Positions 27,103 through 35,215 of a stretch of 64,000 nt of DNA are shown here, one piece after another. The notes below the pieces were generated by a model that did no database searches, was not told the DNA's origin, and saw nothing but the letters and a program-made list of their open reading frames with translations. Both the position numbers and the translations under genes were made by a program. Positions within the stretch are counted from its first letter, which is position 1, and every line of letters begins with the position of its first letter. Source of the stretch: Chitinophagaceae bacterium (GTDB taxonomy: Bacteria; Bacteroidota; Bacteroidia; Chitinophagales; Chitinophagaceae); contig JADKJV010000021.1 in assembly GCA_016720825.1 (NCBI GenBank), positions 1 through 64,000 of the forward strand, given 5' to 3'.

Positions 27103-27602
27103 ATGAAAAAGGAAAGAATAGCTTCAATTATCTTTTTTATTATGCCCTTTGCTTTTGCCTGGGTTTTAGTTGGACAAGTAATTCAGGCCCGATTAACCGT
27201 TGATAAATTGGTTAAGGTAAGAGGAATTGTTGGAGACACAAGAGAAATCGCGACTAACGTTAGAAAAAAGTTTTTTTATACACACAAAGACTTAGAGCTG
27301 AGAATTTACCTGAAAGACACTTCTGATATTTCAGGATTATGGATGTTTCACGTTTTCGCGGACAAATCAAAAGCGGCGATACCGCAGATATCTATATCAG
27401 ACCGAAATGGCTGGTTCCACTTGGGCTTGGTTACAGAAATGATGTTTTTCAATTGACTATAAACCGGCAAATAATATTTGACATTTCGGAAACACACAAA
27501 AATGAGTATGGAATCATCATCGTTATAGGTATTGCAATACCCGTATTCATTTTTAGGCCTAAGGGCAAAGAAAAGCTGGCGAGAAAGCTGCATGCAACAT
27601 AG
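27103..27602 (+). CDS. Membrane-anchored protein of unknown function, frameshifted
   Basis: Two frames (27103-27456 and 27339-27602) combine into about 165 residues: an N-terminal helix SIIFFIMPFAFAWVLVGQVI (8-27), a soluble beta-rich part with RIYLKDTSD and GDTADIYIRPKWLVPLG, and a C-terminal helix GIIIVIGIAIPVFIF. The frame change lies near 27320. The two anchoring helices with a loop between suggest an inner-membrane protein with a periplasmic domain. No family recognised. Confidence 0.45.
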
Positions 27603-28594
27603 TGAATTGACCACATGTTTCCGGCGCGATGGATTTCAGTATTGCCCAATAGACCGGGTTTTAATTCCGCCCACTGGGGGCATGTCTCCATCTCGTCCAA
27701 AAGAATATAAAAGGAATTCTGGAACAGCAAATCCTAACCCTAGTTTAAGAAAAAGGGCGATTTAGCTTCTCCAATGGTGGATGACCTACTATATTGCAGT
27801 CTGAAACTGTGAATCAAATTGCATCTGAAGTGATTTCGAAGTTAGATGAAACAGCCGAGGTACTTAAAGGGGGGCATGATTCCGCAGGGGTGCAATTTCA
27901 AAACACTACTTAGATTTAATAGATAAAAAGGGCAAGCGTTGGCTGCCCCAAAGGGGCTTTCCGTTATTCAATTCACAAAGAGCAAAATCAAATCACACAG
28001 AAGGAAAAATGAAAGAATTGGGAGTAGACAATATTCAAACGAATTTTGTTGACAGTGTCGTTATTTTTGAAAAATCAGCATACAGGGTTATTTATGATTA
28101 TTCAGGCCACCGGGCGGGATGGCGTTGCTTACTCCCAGGCGACACCCTTCAAATTGGCTGCATCTTATGAAGTATTTAATTCTTTTAGCCCTTTATTCAA
28201 TCCCCTTTTCCACAGCCACCCACCTGTACGACCGTCTCCCGTCTCCAGCCTGAAACCCCCAAAAAAGGGCCGCATTTACCCATTTATCTGTTGTTTTATA
28301 GGCCATCCACAAGGCCACACACCCAGCAGCCCGCCAATAAAGCCATTAAAAAAGGCTTAAAGGGTAGCCAAGCTCGACCTGAACAGAGGGGTAACCTCCG
28401 CTTTTCGGCTCCGCTCCCCGCCCCCAACCCCTACCTGCTCCTGCCACCTGTCCCAACACAAGAGTCACATTCCCTTTCCGCTTATTTCAGCCTCCTGCCC
28501 CCTGCCTCCTGTTCCCTGCCCCCTGCCCTCAGCCCCCTCAGTTTCCCTGTATCATTTAGGCCTTAAAAACGCGAATTTTCCACAGTTTTTCCCC
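27603..28594. other. Gene-poor boundary region with a pyrimidine-rich tract
   Basis: No well-supported gene in about 990 bases. A 53-codon frame at 28009-28170 (MKELGVDNIQTNF, with an AAGGA six bases before the ATG) is the best candidate and may be a gene remnant. AAGCC-ATTAAAAAA-GGCTT near 28340 could be a weak terminator. From about 28185 to 28560 the top strand is strongly C+T-rich, with CCTGCCCCCTGCCTCCTG-like words repeated at 28493-28540. Two long frames there code only Pro/Ser-rich text and are not genes. Confidence 0.45.
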
Positions 28595-28602
28595 TATTTT
28601 TG
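28595..28602 (+). promoter_or_regulatory. Bacteroidota -7 promoter word before the PpiD-like gene
   Basis: TATTTTTG (28595-28602) fits TAnnTTTG and lies 27 bases before the ATG at 28630. A convincing TTTG at -33 is not seen (only TTTTCC about 20 bases upstream), so strength is uncertain. Confidence 0.5.
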
Positions 28603-28629
28603 CCACCCTATTTAAATCAAGCTTACAAT

Positions 28630-30792
28630 ATGTCTATTATTCAATCGATCAGGGATAAAGGTGCAAAAGTCTCTGTGGCTCTGATTGCCTTAGCCCTGAT
28701 AGGCTTTATTCTGACCGACTATTTTTCCGGTAAGACCCGTGCCCAGGGCGGCAGCGCATCTGACGCTATCGGAAGTGTGAATGGTTATAATATTAACTAC
28801 ACAGAGTTTGAGGCCAAAGTGAAGCAAATGCAGGATTACATGCGTCAGCAGGGTTCTCCTGAAAGTGCAGCATTAACCCAACAGGCTCAGGAAAGCACCT
28901 GGTACCAGGAAATCAATGATCTGTTGCTGAAATCAGAGTTGAATAAACTCGACATGACGATCGGCAATACAGAGTTGTATGATATCCTGTACGGACCGGA
29001 AGCGCCCCAGGATCTGCAGCGCCAGTTTATTGATTCTGCTACAGGCAAGTTTGACCCCGTTGCAGCCAAGCGCCAGATTGACGCGATGCTGAAAAATAAA
29101 AAAACACCTGCTGCGCAGAAAGAAAGCTTCAACCGTTTTGTGGAGCAGCTGAACCAGCAGCGCCTGCAGCAAAAATATATTGCACTGCTTGCAAACAGCG
29201 CGAACCAGCCCCGCTGGTATGCTGAAAAAATGAATGCAGACAATGCACCGATTGCTAAAATTTCATTTACAAGAGCACTGTATACGGATTCTGTTTTCCT
29301 CGGAACAGACAGCACCCTGAAAGTAACAGACGATGAGATTGCTGCCTACCTGAAAAAACACAGCGACCAGTACCAGATGCCTGAAGAAATGCGTACGGTG
29401 AATTATATCAATTTCAGTGCTGCAGCCAGTGCATCTGACAGTCTCGATGCAAAAAACAACCTGCTGAAATCACGCGCTGATTTTGACAGTGCTAAAAATG
29501 TAGGCGAGTGGCTGGCCGGCGAAGGAATCGCCAATTATTATGATGGTTATATCAATGGTAAAACCATCCAGATCGCCAATAAAGATTCCATTTTTAAAAC
29601 ACCGGTTGGCGGCATTTACGGTCCTTATTTAGATGGTAATACTTATGTACTCGCCAAAGTGCTGGGTGTTAAAACCATGCCCGATACGGTGAAAGTGCGT
29701 CACATCTTAATTTCAAATAATCCCCAGGATGCAAACGGTCAACCCCTGCCTGCACGCGACAGCGCAACGGCTTATAACCTGACCGACAGCTTACGCAAAG
29801 CCATTGCCGGCGGTGCAAACTTCGACAGCCTGGTGGTGAATTTCTCTGATGATGGCGGAAGCAAAGCGATTGGTGGAGTGTATGATAATGTTTACTCAGG
29901 CCGCATGGTGGCTCCTTTCAATGATGCCATCTTCCTGAATCCTGTTGGATACAAAGGAATCGTGAAATCAGAATTTGGTTACCACTATGTTGAAATACTT
30001 TCTCAAAAAGGTGGTGGTGCCGGTTATAAAATCGCTTACCTGTCAAGGGAAATTGTTCCCAGCCAGCAGACAGATGGTGATGCGCTGAACCAGGCTACCC
30101 AGTTTGCAGCGGAAAGCCGTGATGGCGTGGCCTTCGATGCTAATTATGAAAAGAACCTCAAAGCAAAAGGATTTACTAAAAATGTTGCTCCCGATATTAC
30201 TGAGAACACAGCACAAACACAGGTTGGTTTCTCCAGGGAGTTTGTAAGAAAAGTATACGAAGGTGAACTCGGCGAAGTGCTGAAACCTGTTAAAGTAGGA
30301 CAGAACTACGTGGTAGCAGTTGTGGTTGAGATTAATAAAAAAGGAACAGCGTCACTGGCTAAAGTCCGCCCCGCCATTGAACCCCTGCTGAAAAACCAGA
30401 AGAAAGGTGAAATGATGAAACAAAAAATCGGGAAAATCACCACCCTGGAAGCAGCAGCAGCCATTTTGAAATCAAATGTTCAAACGGTCGACAGCGTAAG
30501 GATGAGCATGATGAACCTTGCCGGTGTGGGCCGCGAACCCAAAGTAATCGGTGCCGCATTTAATCCCGCCAACAGCGGTAAAGTGGTTCCCGAAGTAATG
30601 ATCGGCTCCAGCGGTGTATTTGTTGTAAGAGTTGACAGCGTTGGCACAACACCCGTTATGAACGGATCTGTAGCTGATATCCGCAAAGCATATTACGAAC
30701 AGAACAAACAGGCAACCAGCGGTCAGATGGGCCCCCTCACTGCACTGCGACTGATTGCTGATATTAAAGATAAACGCTCTACCAGGTATTAA
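28630..30792 (+). CDS. PpiD/SurA-like peptidyl-prolyl isomerase
   Basis: A 720-residue foldase. I start it at the ATG at 28630: MSIIQSIRDKGAKVSVALIA, where residues about 15-32 form the single membrane anchor typical of PpiD. A SurA_N/PpiD N-terminal chaperone domain follows, then a parvulin domain at about 355-470 (VRHILISNN, FDSLVVNFSDDGGSK, IFLNPVGYKGIVKSEFGYHY). A long C-terminal domain completes the protein. It should assist folding of exported and outer-membrane proteins at the periplasmic face of the inner membrane. It is the first intact core gene after the accessory region. Confidence 0.85.
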   Translation: MSIIQSIRDKGAKVSVALIALALIGFILTDYFSGKTRAQGGSASDAIGSVNGYNINYTEFEAKVKQMQDYMRQQGSPESAALTQQAQESTWYQEINDLLLKSELNKLDMTIGNTELYDILYGPEAPQDLQRQFIDSATGKFDPVAAKRQIDAMLKNKKTPAAQKESFNRFVEQLNQQRLQQKYIALLANSANQPRWYAEKMNADNAPIAKISFTRALYTDSVFLGTDSTLKVTDDEIAAYLKKHSDQYQMPEEMRTVNYINFSAAASASDSLDAKNNLLKSRADFDSAKNVGEWLAGEGIANYYDGYINGKTIQIANKDSIFKTPVGGIYGPYLDGNTYVLAKVLGVKTMPDTVKVRHILISNNPQDANGQPLPARDSATAYNLTDSLRKAIAGGANFDSLVVNFSDDGGSKAIGGVYDNVYSGRMVAPFNDAIFLNPVGYKGIVKSEFGYHYVEILSQKGGGAGYKIAYLSREIVPSQQTDGDALNQATQFAAESRDGVAFDANYEKNLKAKGFTKNVAPDITENTAQTQVGFSREFVRKVYEGELGEVLKPVKVGQNYVVAVVVEINKKGTASLAKVRPAIEPLLKNQKKGEMMKQKIGKITTLEAAAAILKSNVQTVDSVRMSMMNLAGVGREPKVIGAAFNPANSGKVVPEVMIGSSGVFVVRVDSVGTTPVMNGSVADIRKAYYEQNKQATSGQMGPLTALRLIADIKDKRSTRY

Positions 30793-30822
30793 CCTGAGAG
30801 AGGGCAACCAAAACTAACAGCG

Positions 30823-30857
30823 ATTCCGGCCGGTTTACCAGCCGGAATTTTTGTTTT
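30823..30857 (+). terminator. Rho-independent terminator after the PpiD-like gene
   Basis: ATTCCGGC (30823-30830) and GCCGGAAT (30841-30848) form a perfect eight-base stem followed by TTTTTGTTTT. It lies 31 bases after the stop codon and is the clearest intrinsic terminator in the window. Confidence 0.85.
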
Positions 30858-30915
30858 ACGGATTCCGCAAACAAGAGCCCGTCATCATTTGTTACCTTTA
30901 CAGTACTGAATTACC

Positions 30916-31434
30916 ATGAGCGAACCTTTTGTCAATAAAGTAGCGGAAAGCGGACTGATTACCCTGGACCCGGTAAACTATTACCCCAGGGGCGAAACAG
31001 CCGTGTTTGACCTGAAGGACCACCTGTTTATGCAGCTGATCCTGAAGGAAAAAGATTTTCGTGAAGCGCTCAAAACGCTGGACTGGGAACCGTTCAGGGA
31101 TAAGAACGTGGCGCTTACCTGTTCCGCCGATGCCATCATTCCCGTCTGGGCCTGGATGCTTGCGGCAGGATACCTCCAGCCCATTGCCCGCGAATTGTTC
31201 ATGGGCACTGCCGAAGAACTGCAGCGCCAGTTATTCCTCCGCAATATTGATAAGATAGATGCTGCTGAATTTACGGATCAGCGTGTGGTGATTAAAGGCT
31301 GCGGCGAAACACCGATCCCGGATTTTGTATATATGGAGCTTACCAAAAAACTCCGTCCCGTTGTAAAAAGTATTATGTACGGGGAACCCTGCAGTACTGT
31401 ACCGGTATTCAAGAAACCGGCCGCGTCAAAATAA
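30916..31434 (+). CDS. DUF2480 family protein
   Basis: A 172-residue cytoplasmic protein matching DUF2480, a family confined largely to Bacteroidota. Recognisable parts are FVNKVAESGLITLDPVNYYP (5-24), FDLKDHLFMQLILKEKDFRE and the Cys/His-poor core WAWMLAAGYLQPIA, ending DFVYMELTKKLRPVVKSIMYGEPCSTVP. The function is unknown. TACCTTTA at about 30893, 20 bases before the ATG, is a probable -7 promoter word. Confidence 0.85.
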   Translation: MSEPFVNKVAESGLITLDPVNYYPRGETAVFDLKDHLFMQLILKEKDFREALKTLDWEPFRDKNVALTCSADAIIPVWAWMLAAGYLQPIARELFMGTAEELQRQLFLRNIDKIDAAEFTDQRVVIKGCGETPIPDFVYMELTKKLRPVVKSIMYGEPCSTVPVFKKPAASK

Positions 31435-31437
31435 TTT

Positions 31438-32553
31438 TCAGAACCAGCCTCTTTTGCGGAAAGCAGCAAGCATACCTACGGGGATAAGCAGCATCAGGCA
31501 TACTGCCGTATAGAAGCCCCAGCGCTGGTGGAAGAAATTTACATTCTCATCGAAATTCATACCGAAGATGCCGCCAATCACTGTAGCGGGCGCCAGTAAA
31601 CAGGTTACTATTGCCATCACTTTCATCACCTCGTTCATCTTCAGGTTGACGTTGTTGATATGCAGGTCCTGCATGCTCACCATCACATCACGGTAGTTTT
31701 CGGTGAGATCAATGGCCTGTACAATGTGATCATATACGTCTTTGTAATATTTGGTGTGACGGTCTTCCAGCAGCGGACTGTCGCTCCGGATAAAACCATT
31801 GACCAGCTCACGTACCGGCGAGAAGTTTCTTTTTAAAACGATCAGTTCCTTCCGGAGCTGTGTGATATTAGCCAGTGCACGCGGATTATTGCCGTGCGAA
31901 ACTTCCACCTCCACCTCTTCGATTTTATCTCCCAGTCTTTCCATCACCACGAAGTAGTGGTCAACAATATGGTCAAGCAATGTGTAGCAGAGATAATCGG
32001 CGCCGCGCTGGCGGAGTTTGGTACCGGGGGATTTCAGTTTTTCCCGGAGGGGATTGAATACATCCCGGTGGGCGTCTTCCTGGAAGCTGATCACAAAATC
32101 AGGTCCCAGAATGATACTGATCTGTTCCTGCTCAATAGCCTGTTTATCCATGTTGAAATAAAGCATATTCAGCAGGCAGAAAATGGTCGTATCAGCTTCA
32201 TCAATTTTAGGGCGCTGGTTTATACTCAGGATATCTTCAATCACCAGTGCGTGTACATCAAAATGGTTACAGATCAATTCGACATCTGCTTTCCGCAATC
32301 CGTCTATATTAATCCATGAAACGTGACCGGAAGTTTTATATTTAAAACAATCTGCTACGCCCTCCAGTGTTTTTTCTTCCAGGTGCTCGGCATCATAATC
32401 GTACACTTTTACAATGACCTGTTTGGCTTCTTCCCGGTGGGGAATAACAGTCGGGTTTACAGAAAGGATTTCCTTTGTCCTTTTAGCGGTGAAAAGGTTC
32501 GGCAGGTAGAGATACCTCAGATATTTTTCAGGCCTGAGTTTTACGTTCATCAA
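31438..32553 (-). CDS. corA: CorA-type magnesium/cobalt transporter
   Basis: A 371-residue CorA. The long N-terminal cytoplasmic funnel domain is followed by two C-terminal helices; the signature GMN occurs in FGMNF between them, at about residue 333. The loop NFDENVNFFHQRWG after GMN is the expected acidic outer loop. CorA pentamers carry Mg2+ across the inner membrane. The start may be the first or second Met (MM). It converges with the DUF2480 gene with 3 bases between stops, and upstream TAACTTTC (minus strand) may be its -7 word. Confidence 0.9.
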   Translation of the reverse strand: MMNVKLRPEKYLRYLYLPNLFTAKRTKEILSVNPTVIPHREEAKQVIVKVYDYDAEHLEEKTLEGVADCFKYKTSGHVSWINIDGLRKADVELICNHFDVHALVIEDILSINQRPKIDEADTTIFCLLNMLYFNMDKQAIEQEQISIILGPDFVISFQEDAHRDVFNPLREKLKSPGTKLRQRGADYLCYTLLDHIVDHYFVVMERLGDKIEEVEVEVSHGNNPRALANITQLRKELIVLKRNFSPVRELVNGFIRSDSPLLEDRHTKYYKDVYDHIVQAIDLTENYRDVMVSMQDLHINNVNLKMNEVMKVMAIVTCLLAPATVIGGIFGMNFDENVNFFHQRWGFYTAVCLMLLIPVGMLAAFRKRGWF

Positions 32554-32575
32554 TGTGAAAGTTAGGAAAAGATCG

Positions 32576-33388
32576 TCAAACCCCGGGCAGGGGAACCGTT
32601 TTAACCGAAGCGCGGAGCGATTTATTTTTTTCGTTATTGACCTCTGCTTTGAACCGGCGGAAATTTTTCACCAGCGCCCGGCTCTGTGAAAGTCCCCACT
32701 GGCGGGAATAATAGGTAGTGCCCTTGCCGAGGTTGTCCTGCGGTACATTGTTTCTCCCGCCCGTAGCCAGGTGTTCAATGGCGCGCAGTGAAAGGTCCTG
32801 CCCCTGTTCGAGTTCCTTTGCCAGCATTTCTTTCAGGGATTCGTTTCCTGTAAAAGAACAATGCTCCGTGGTGATGAGATTTCCCGAGTCAATACCTTCA
32901 TCAATCCACATCACCGTATTCCCGATCATGTGAAACTGTGCAGTGGCAAGACACCAGAAGGTACAGTTGGGTGCGCCTTTGATGTATGGTGATAATCCGG
33001 TATGCAGGTTTACTATACCGATGGATGGTTTATAATTGATCAGCGGTTTGCGTATCAGGCGGGTACCGGAAACAAAAACGAGGTCGGGGTTCAGCCCTTG
33101 TGTGAACGCCAGCGCCTCCCCGGCATTGATATTTTCAACATTGATCATGGGTACAGACGGCCATTCAGCGTATTGGTCCGTGAAATGCTGCTGGGCGCCG
33201 GTCCATGCACCGGAGAAAGAAGGCAGTAATATTTTTTCCCAGGCGCGTTCGAAAATGATGGGCAATGAAATTTTCCTCCGGTATACCGGCGATTCTGTTA
33301 CGATACCGGCAAGTGGAAACCGGGCGTGGATTTTATTGGCCAGTGCCCTTTGGATTGGTTCATTGCAAACCCACAAAACGATTTTCAT
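32576..33388 (-). CDS. Formyltransferase-fold protein
   Basis: A 270-residue protein with the methionyl-tRNA formyltransferase N-terminal fold: IVNLHTGLSPYIKGAPNCTFW (Asn and His of the catalytic N-x-H motif, near 126-128) and MWIDEGIDSGNLI (catalytic Asp). It lacks the usual tRNA-binding C-terminal domain and has a basic tail instead, so a sugar or small-molecule formyltransferase is more likely than Fmt. Its start overlaps the end of the polysaccharide deacetylase gene by four bases, so the two are translationally coupled and probably act on the same substrate. Confidence 0.75.
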   Translation of the reverse strand: MKIVLWVCNEPIQRALANKIHARFPLAGIVTESPVYRRKISLPIIFERAWEKILLPSFSGAWTGAQQHFTDQYAEWPSVPMINVENINAGEALAFTQGLNPDLVFVSGTRLIRKPLINYKPSIGIVNLHTGLSPYIKGAPNCTFWCLATAQFHMIGNTVMWIDEGIDSGNLITTEHCSFTGNESLKEMLAKELEQGQDLSLRAIEHLATGGRNNVPQDNLGKGTTYYSRQWGLSQSRALVKNFRRFKAEVNNEKNKSLRASVKTVPLPGV

Positions 33389-34305
33389 TTTCTGCCTGCT
33401 AATTTTTTAGCCCGCTCAATCAGGTTGCGCAGGCGGAGTTTTGTTTTAAACCATTTTTCATTATACAATTCCATACGTGGTACTTCAAAAAGACCATCGC
33501 GCTCCGGGTAAAACCTTTCCTGTTTCAATGCCAGTCCGATAGTATAGCCGGCCTCTTTGCTTAGCCGCATGGTTGTTTCATTATAACTGCCAACCGGATA
33601 AGAGATCGTTACCGGGAAATGCCCGAGTTTTTCTTTGATACAGGCTGCGGGGACTTCCAGTTCACGGCGGATCAGCGCTTCATCATTGGTAGTGGCCATC
33701 ATAATATGCGTATCCGTATGTGAACCGATATAAAAACCGGCGGCTTTAAGCTGTGCCAGTTCATTCCAGTTCATCATCAGTCCGGGATCCTGCACATCGT
33801 CAAAGGCCTGCGACACAATATCCATCACCATGATTCTCTGTTCATGCGTTACCCTTTTTAAAACCGGTTTCAGCTGTCTCACATATTCAATGCGTGCTTC
33901 ACGTGTGGGCAATGAATCAATCCGGAGGTGTTCGGGTAAAAAATCAAAGCGAAGATCAATAGAAGATTTATCAGTATGCTGAAAATTATAATCCAGCTTG
34001 TGGGTCCAGGTCAGCACATTGCGGTTGATACAATCCGTCACCACATAAATCGATGCTTTTACTTTATACTTCGCTAAAATCGGGGCGGCATAGTCCAGGT
34101 TATCCTTATACCCGTCATCAAACATGATGGTGGCATAATTATCCTTCGGACTGATCGGTCCGTTGGCTACCAGGTCTTCCAGCAGCGCCACGGGGTGCCG
34201 CTTGGTAATAAATTTTATACAGCGCTCAAACTGTACAGGGTCCATGGGATCCCACAGTTGGTCGCGCTGGGTATGTACCCGGTGGAAAAGGTAATTTCTA
34301 ATCAT
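33385..34305 (-). CDS. Polysaccharide deacetylase family protein
   Basis: A 306-residue NodB-type deacetylase. The metal site motifs are seen as IMFDDGYKDNLDYA (Asp-Asp, near 83-86) and SHTDTHIMM (His-x3-His). The later Pro/Tyr motif TISYPVGSYNE forms the groove. No signal peptide, so it is probably cytoplasmic or membrane-peripheral. Family enzymes remove N-acetyl or N-formyl groups from sugars. The four-base overlap with a formyltransferase gene suggests a joint pathway modifying a surface glycan or lipid-linked sugar. Confidence 0.8.
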   Translation of the reverse strand: MIRNYLFHRVHTQRDQLWDPMDPVQFERCIKFITKRHPVALLEDLVANGPISPKDNYATIMFDDGYKDNLDYAAPILAKYKVKASIYVVTDCINRNVLTWTHKLDYNFQHTDKSSIDLRFDFLPEHLRIDSLPTREARIEYVRQLKPVLKRVTHEQRIMVMDIVSQAFDDVQDPGLMMNWNELAQLKAAGFYIGSHTDTHIMMATTNDEALIRRELEVPAACIKEKLGHFPVTISYPVGSYNETTMRLSKEAGYTIGLALKQERFYPERDGLFEVPRMELYNEKWFKTKLRLRNLIERAKKLAGRK

Positions 34306-34422
34306 AAAAGCAGAGCCATTGGGTGGAATCCGCTAAAATAGTGGAAAAACTGCCGATTTTTCAGGATAACAGCCGGTAAACCTCAATCCTTTTTTCAAGT
34401 CAAACCAGTCACAATCAGACTT

Positions 34423-34716
34423 ATGAAAATTAAATCTTTCCTCCTTGTTATGTGTTTTACCGCCCTCGCCGGTATGTTACAGGCCCAGCATGTACGGGTT
34501 CGTTTGGGTTTTCCCTCCGGAATAAGCATAAACGCTCCCGGTCCGGGTGTCCATGGCCGGGTTTGGATCGGTCCTGAATGGACCTGGCGCGGTGGCCGCT
34601 ACGAATGTGTGCCCGGATACTGGGCAGAACCACGCCGCCGTGGTGCGATTTGGGTCCCCGGTCACTGGAAATACACCCGCTTTGGTTACAAATGGGTTCC
34701 CGGCCGCTGGAAATAA
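34423..34716 (+). CDS. Exported WXXGXW-repeat protein
   Basis: A 97-residue protein with a signal peptide (1-21, ending LQAQ). The rest is made of repeats of the YxWxPGxW type: RGGRYECVPGYW, RGAIWVPGHWKYTRFG and YKWVPGRWK. Such small Trp/Gly proteins are frequent in Bacteroidota and Proteobacteria; the role is unknown, perhaps in the envelope. It lies 25 bases upstream of recX on the same strand. Confidence 0.75.
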   Translation: MKIKSFLLVMCFTALAGMLQAQHVRVRLGFPSGISINAPGPGVHGRVWIGPEWTWRGGRYECVPGYWAEPRRRGAIWVPGHWKYTRFGYKWVPGRWK

Positions 34717-34741
34717 ACAAGCCGCCTTATTTTTACACCGG

Positions 34742-35215
34742 ATGATGTATAAGAAATCAGTCAGCCGGGAGCAGGCATTACAAAAATTAAAGCATTACTG
34801 TGGCTACCAGGAACGCTGCCACAGTGAAGTGAGGGATAAATTATTCCAGCTCGGGGTGTTCAAAAAAGACCACGACCAGATCATAGCCACGCTCATCGAG
34901 GAAAATTATCTCAACGAAGAACGGTTTGCCATCGCCTTTGCCGGCGGGAAATTCCGCATAAAAAACTGGGGCCGCGCCCGGATCACCGCTGAACTGAAAC
35001 AAAGGCAGGTGAGTGATTACTGTATCCGCAAGGCGTTGAAGCAAATTGAAGACGAGGATTATCTCCGCAGTTTCCACCGGATTGCAGAAAATAAATTTGA
35101 ATCACTGAAAGGCGAGCCACCCATGATCCGTGAAAAAAAGACCAGGGAATATTTGATGCGGAAAGGATATGAAATGGATCTGGTGAATTCGCTTAAGCTC
35201 CGGAATCGTTCTTAA
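34742..35215 (+). CDS. recX: Regulatory protein RecX
   Basis: A 157-residue RecX. The helical repeats are clear: REQALQKLKHYCGYQERCHSEVRDKL, IIATLIEENYLNEERFAIAFAGGKF, KNWGRARITAELKQRQVSDYCI and a final KTREYLMRKGYEMDLV. RecX binds RecA filaments and limits recombination. The start at 34742 (MM) sits just after the WXXGXW gene; the second ATG is equally possible. Its 3' end overlaps the convergent histidine kinase gene by 23 bases. Confidence 0.9.
   Translation: MMYKKSVSREQALQKLKHYCGYQERCHSEVRDKLFQLGVFKKDHDQIIATLIEENYLNEERFAIAFAGGKFRIKNWGRARITAELKQRQVSDYCIRKALKQIEDEDYLRSFHRIAENKFESLKGEPPMIREKKTREYLMRKGYEMDLVNSLKLRNRS

Noticed and set aside
1..28000. Prophage or conjugative element as explanation for the accessory region
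   Set aside because: No capsid, terminase, portal, relaxase or Tra-like gene is seen; genes are small and unrelated.
28046..28566. Two overlapping Pro/Ser-rich frames in the boundary region
   Set aside because: They only translate the pyrimidine-rich tract; no motif and no plausible start.
28887..29315. Long minus-strand frame inside the PpiD-like gene
   Set aside because: A shadow of a long G+C-balanced coding region; the + strand has clear parvulin motifs.
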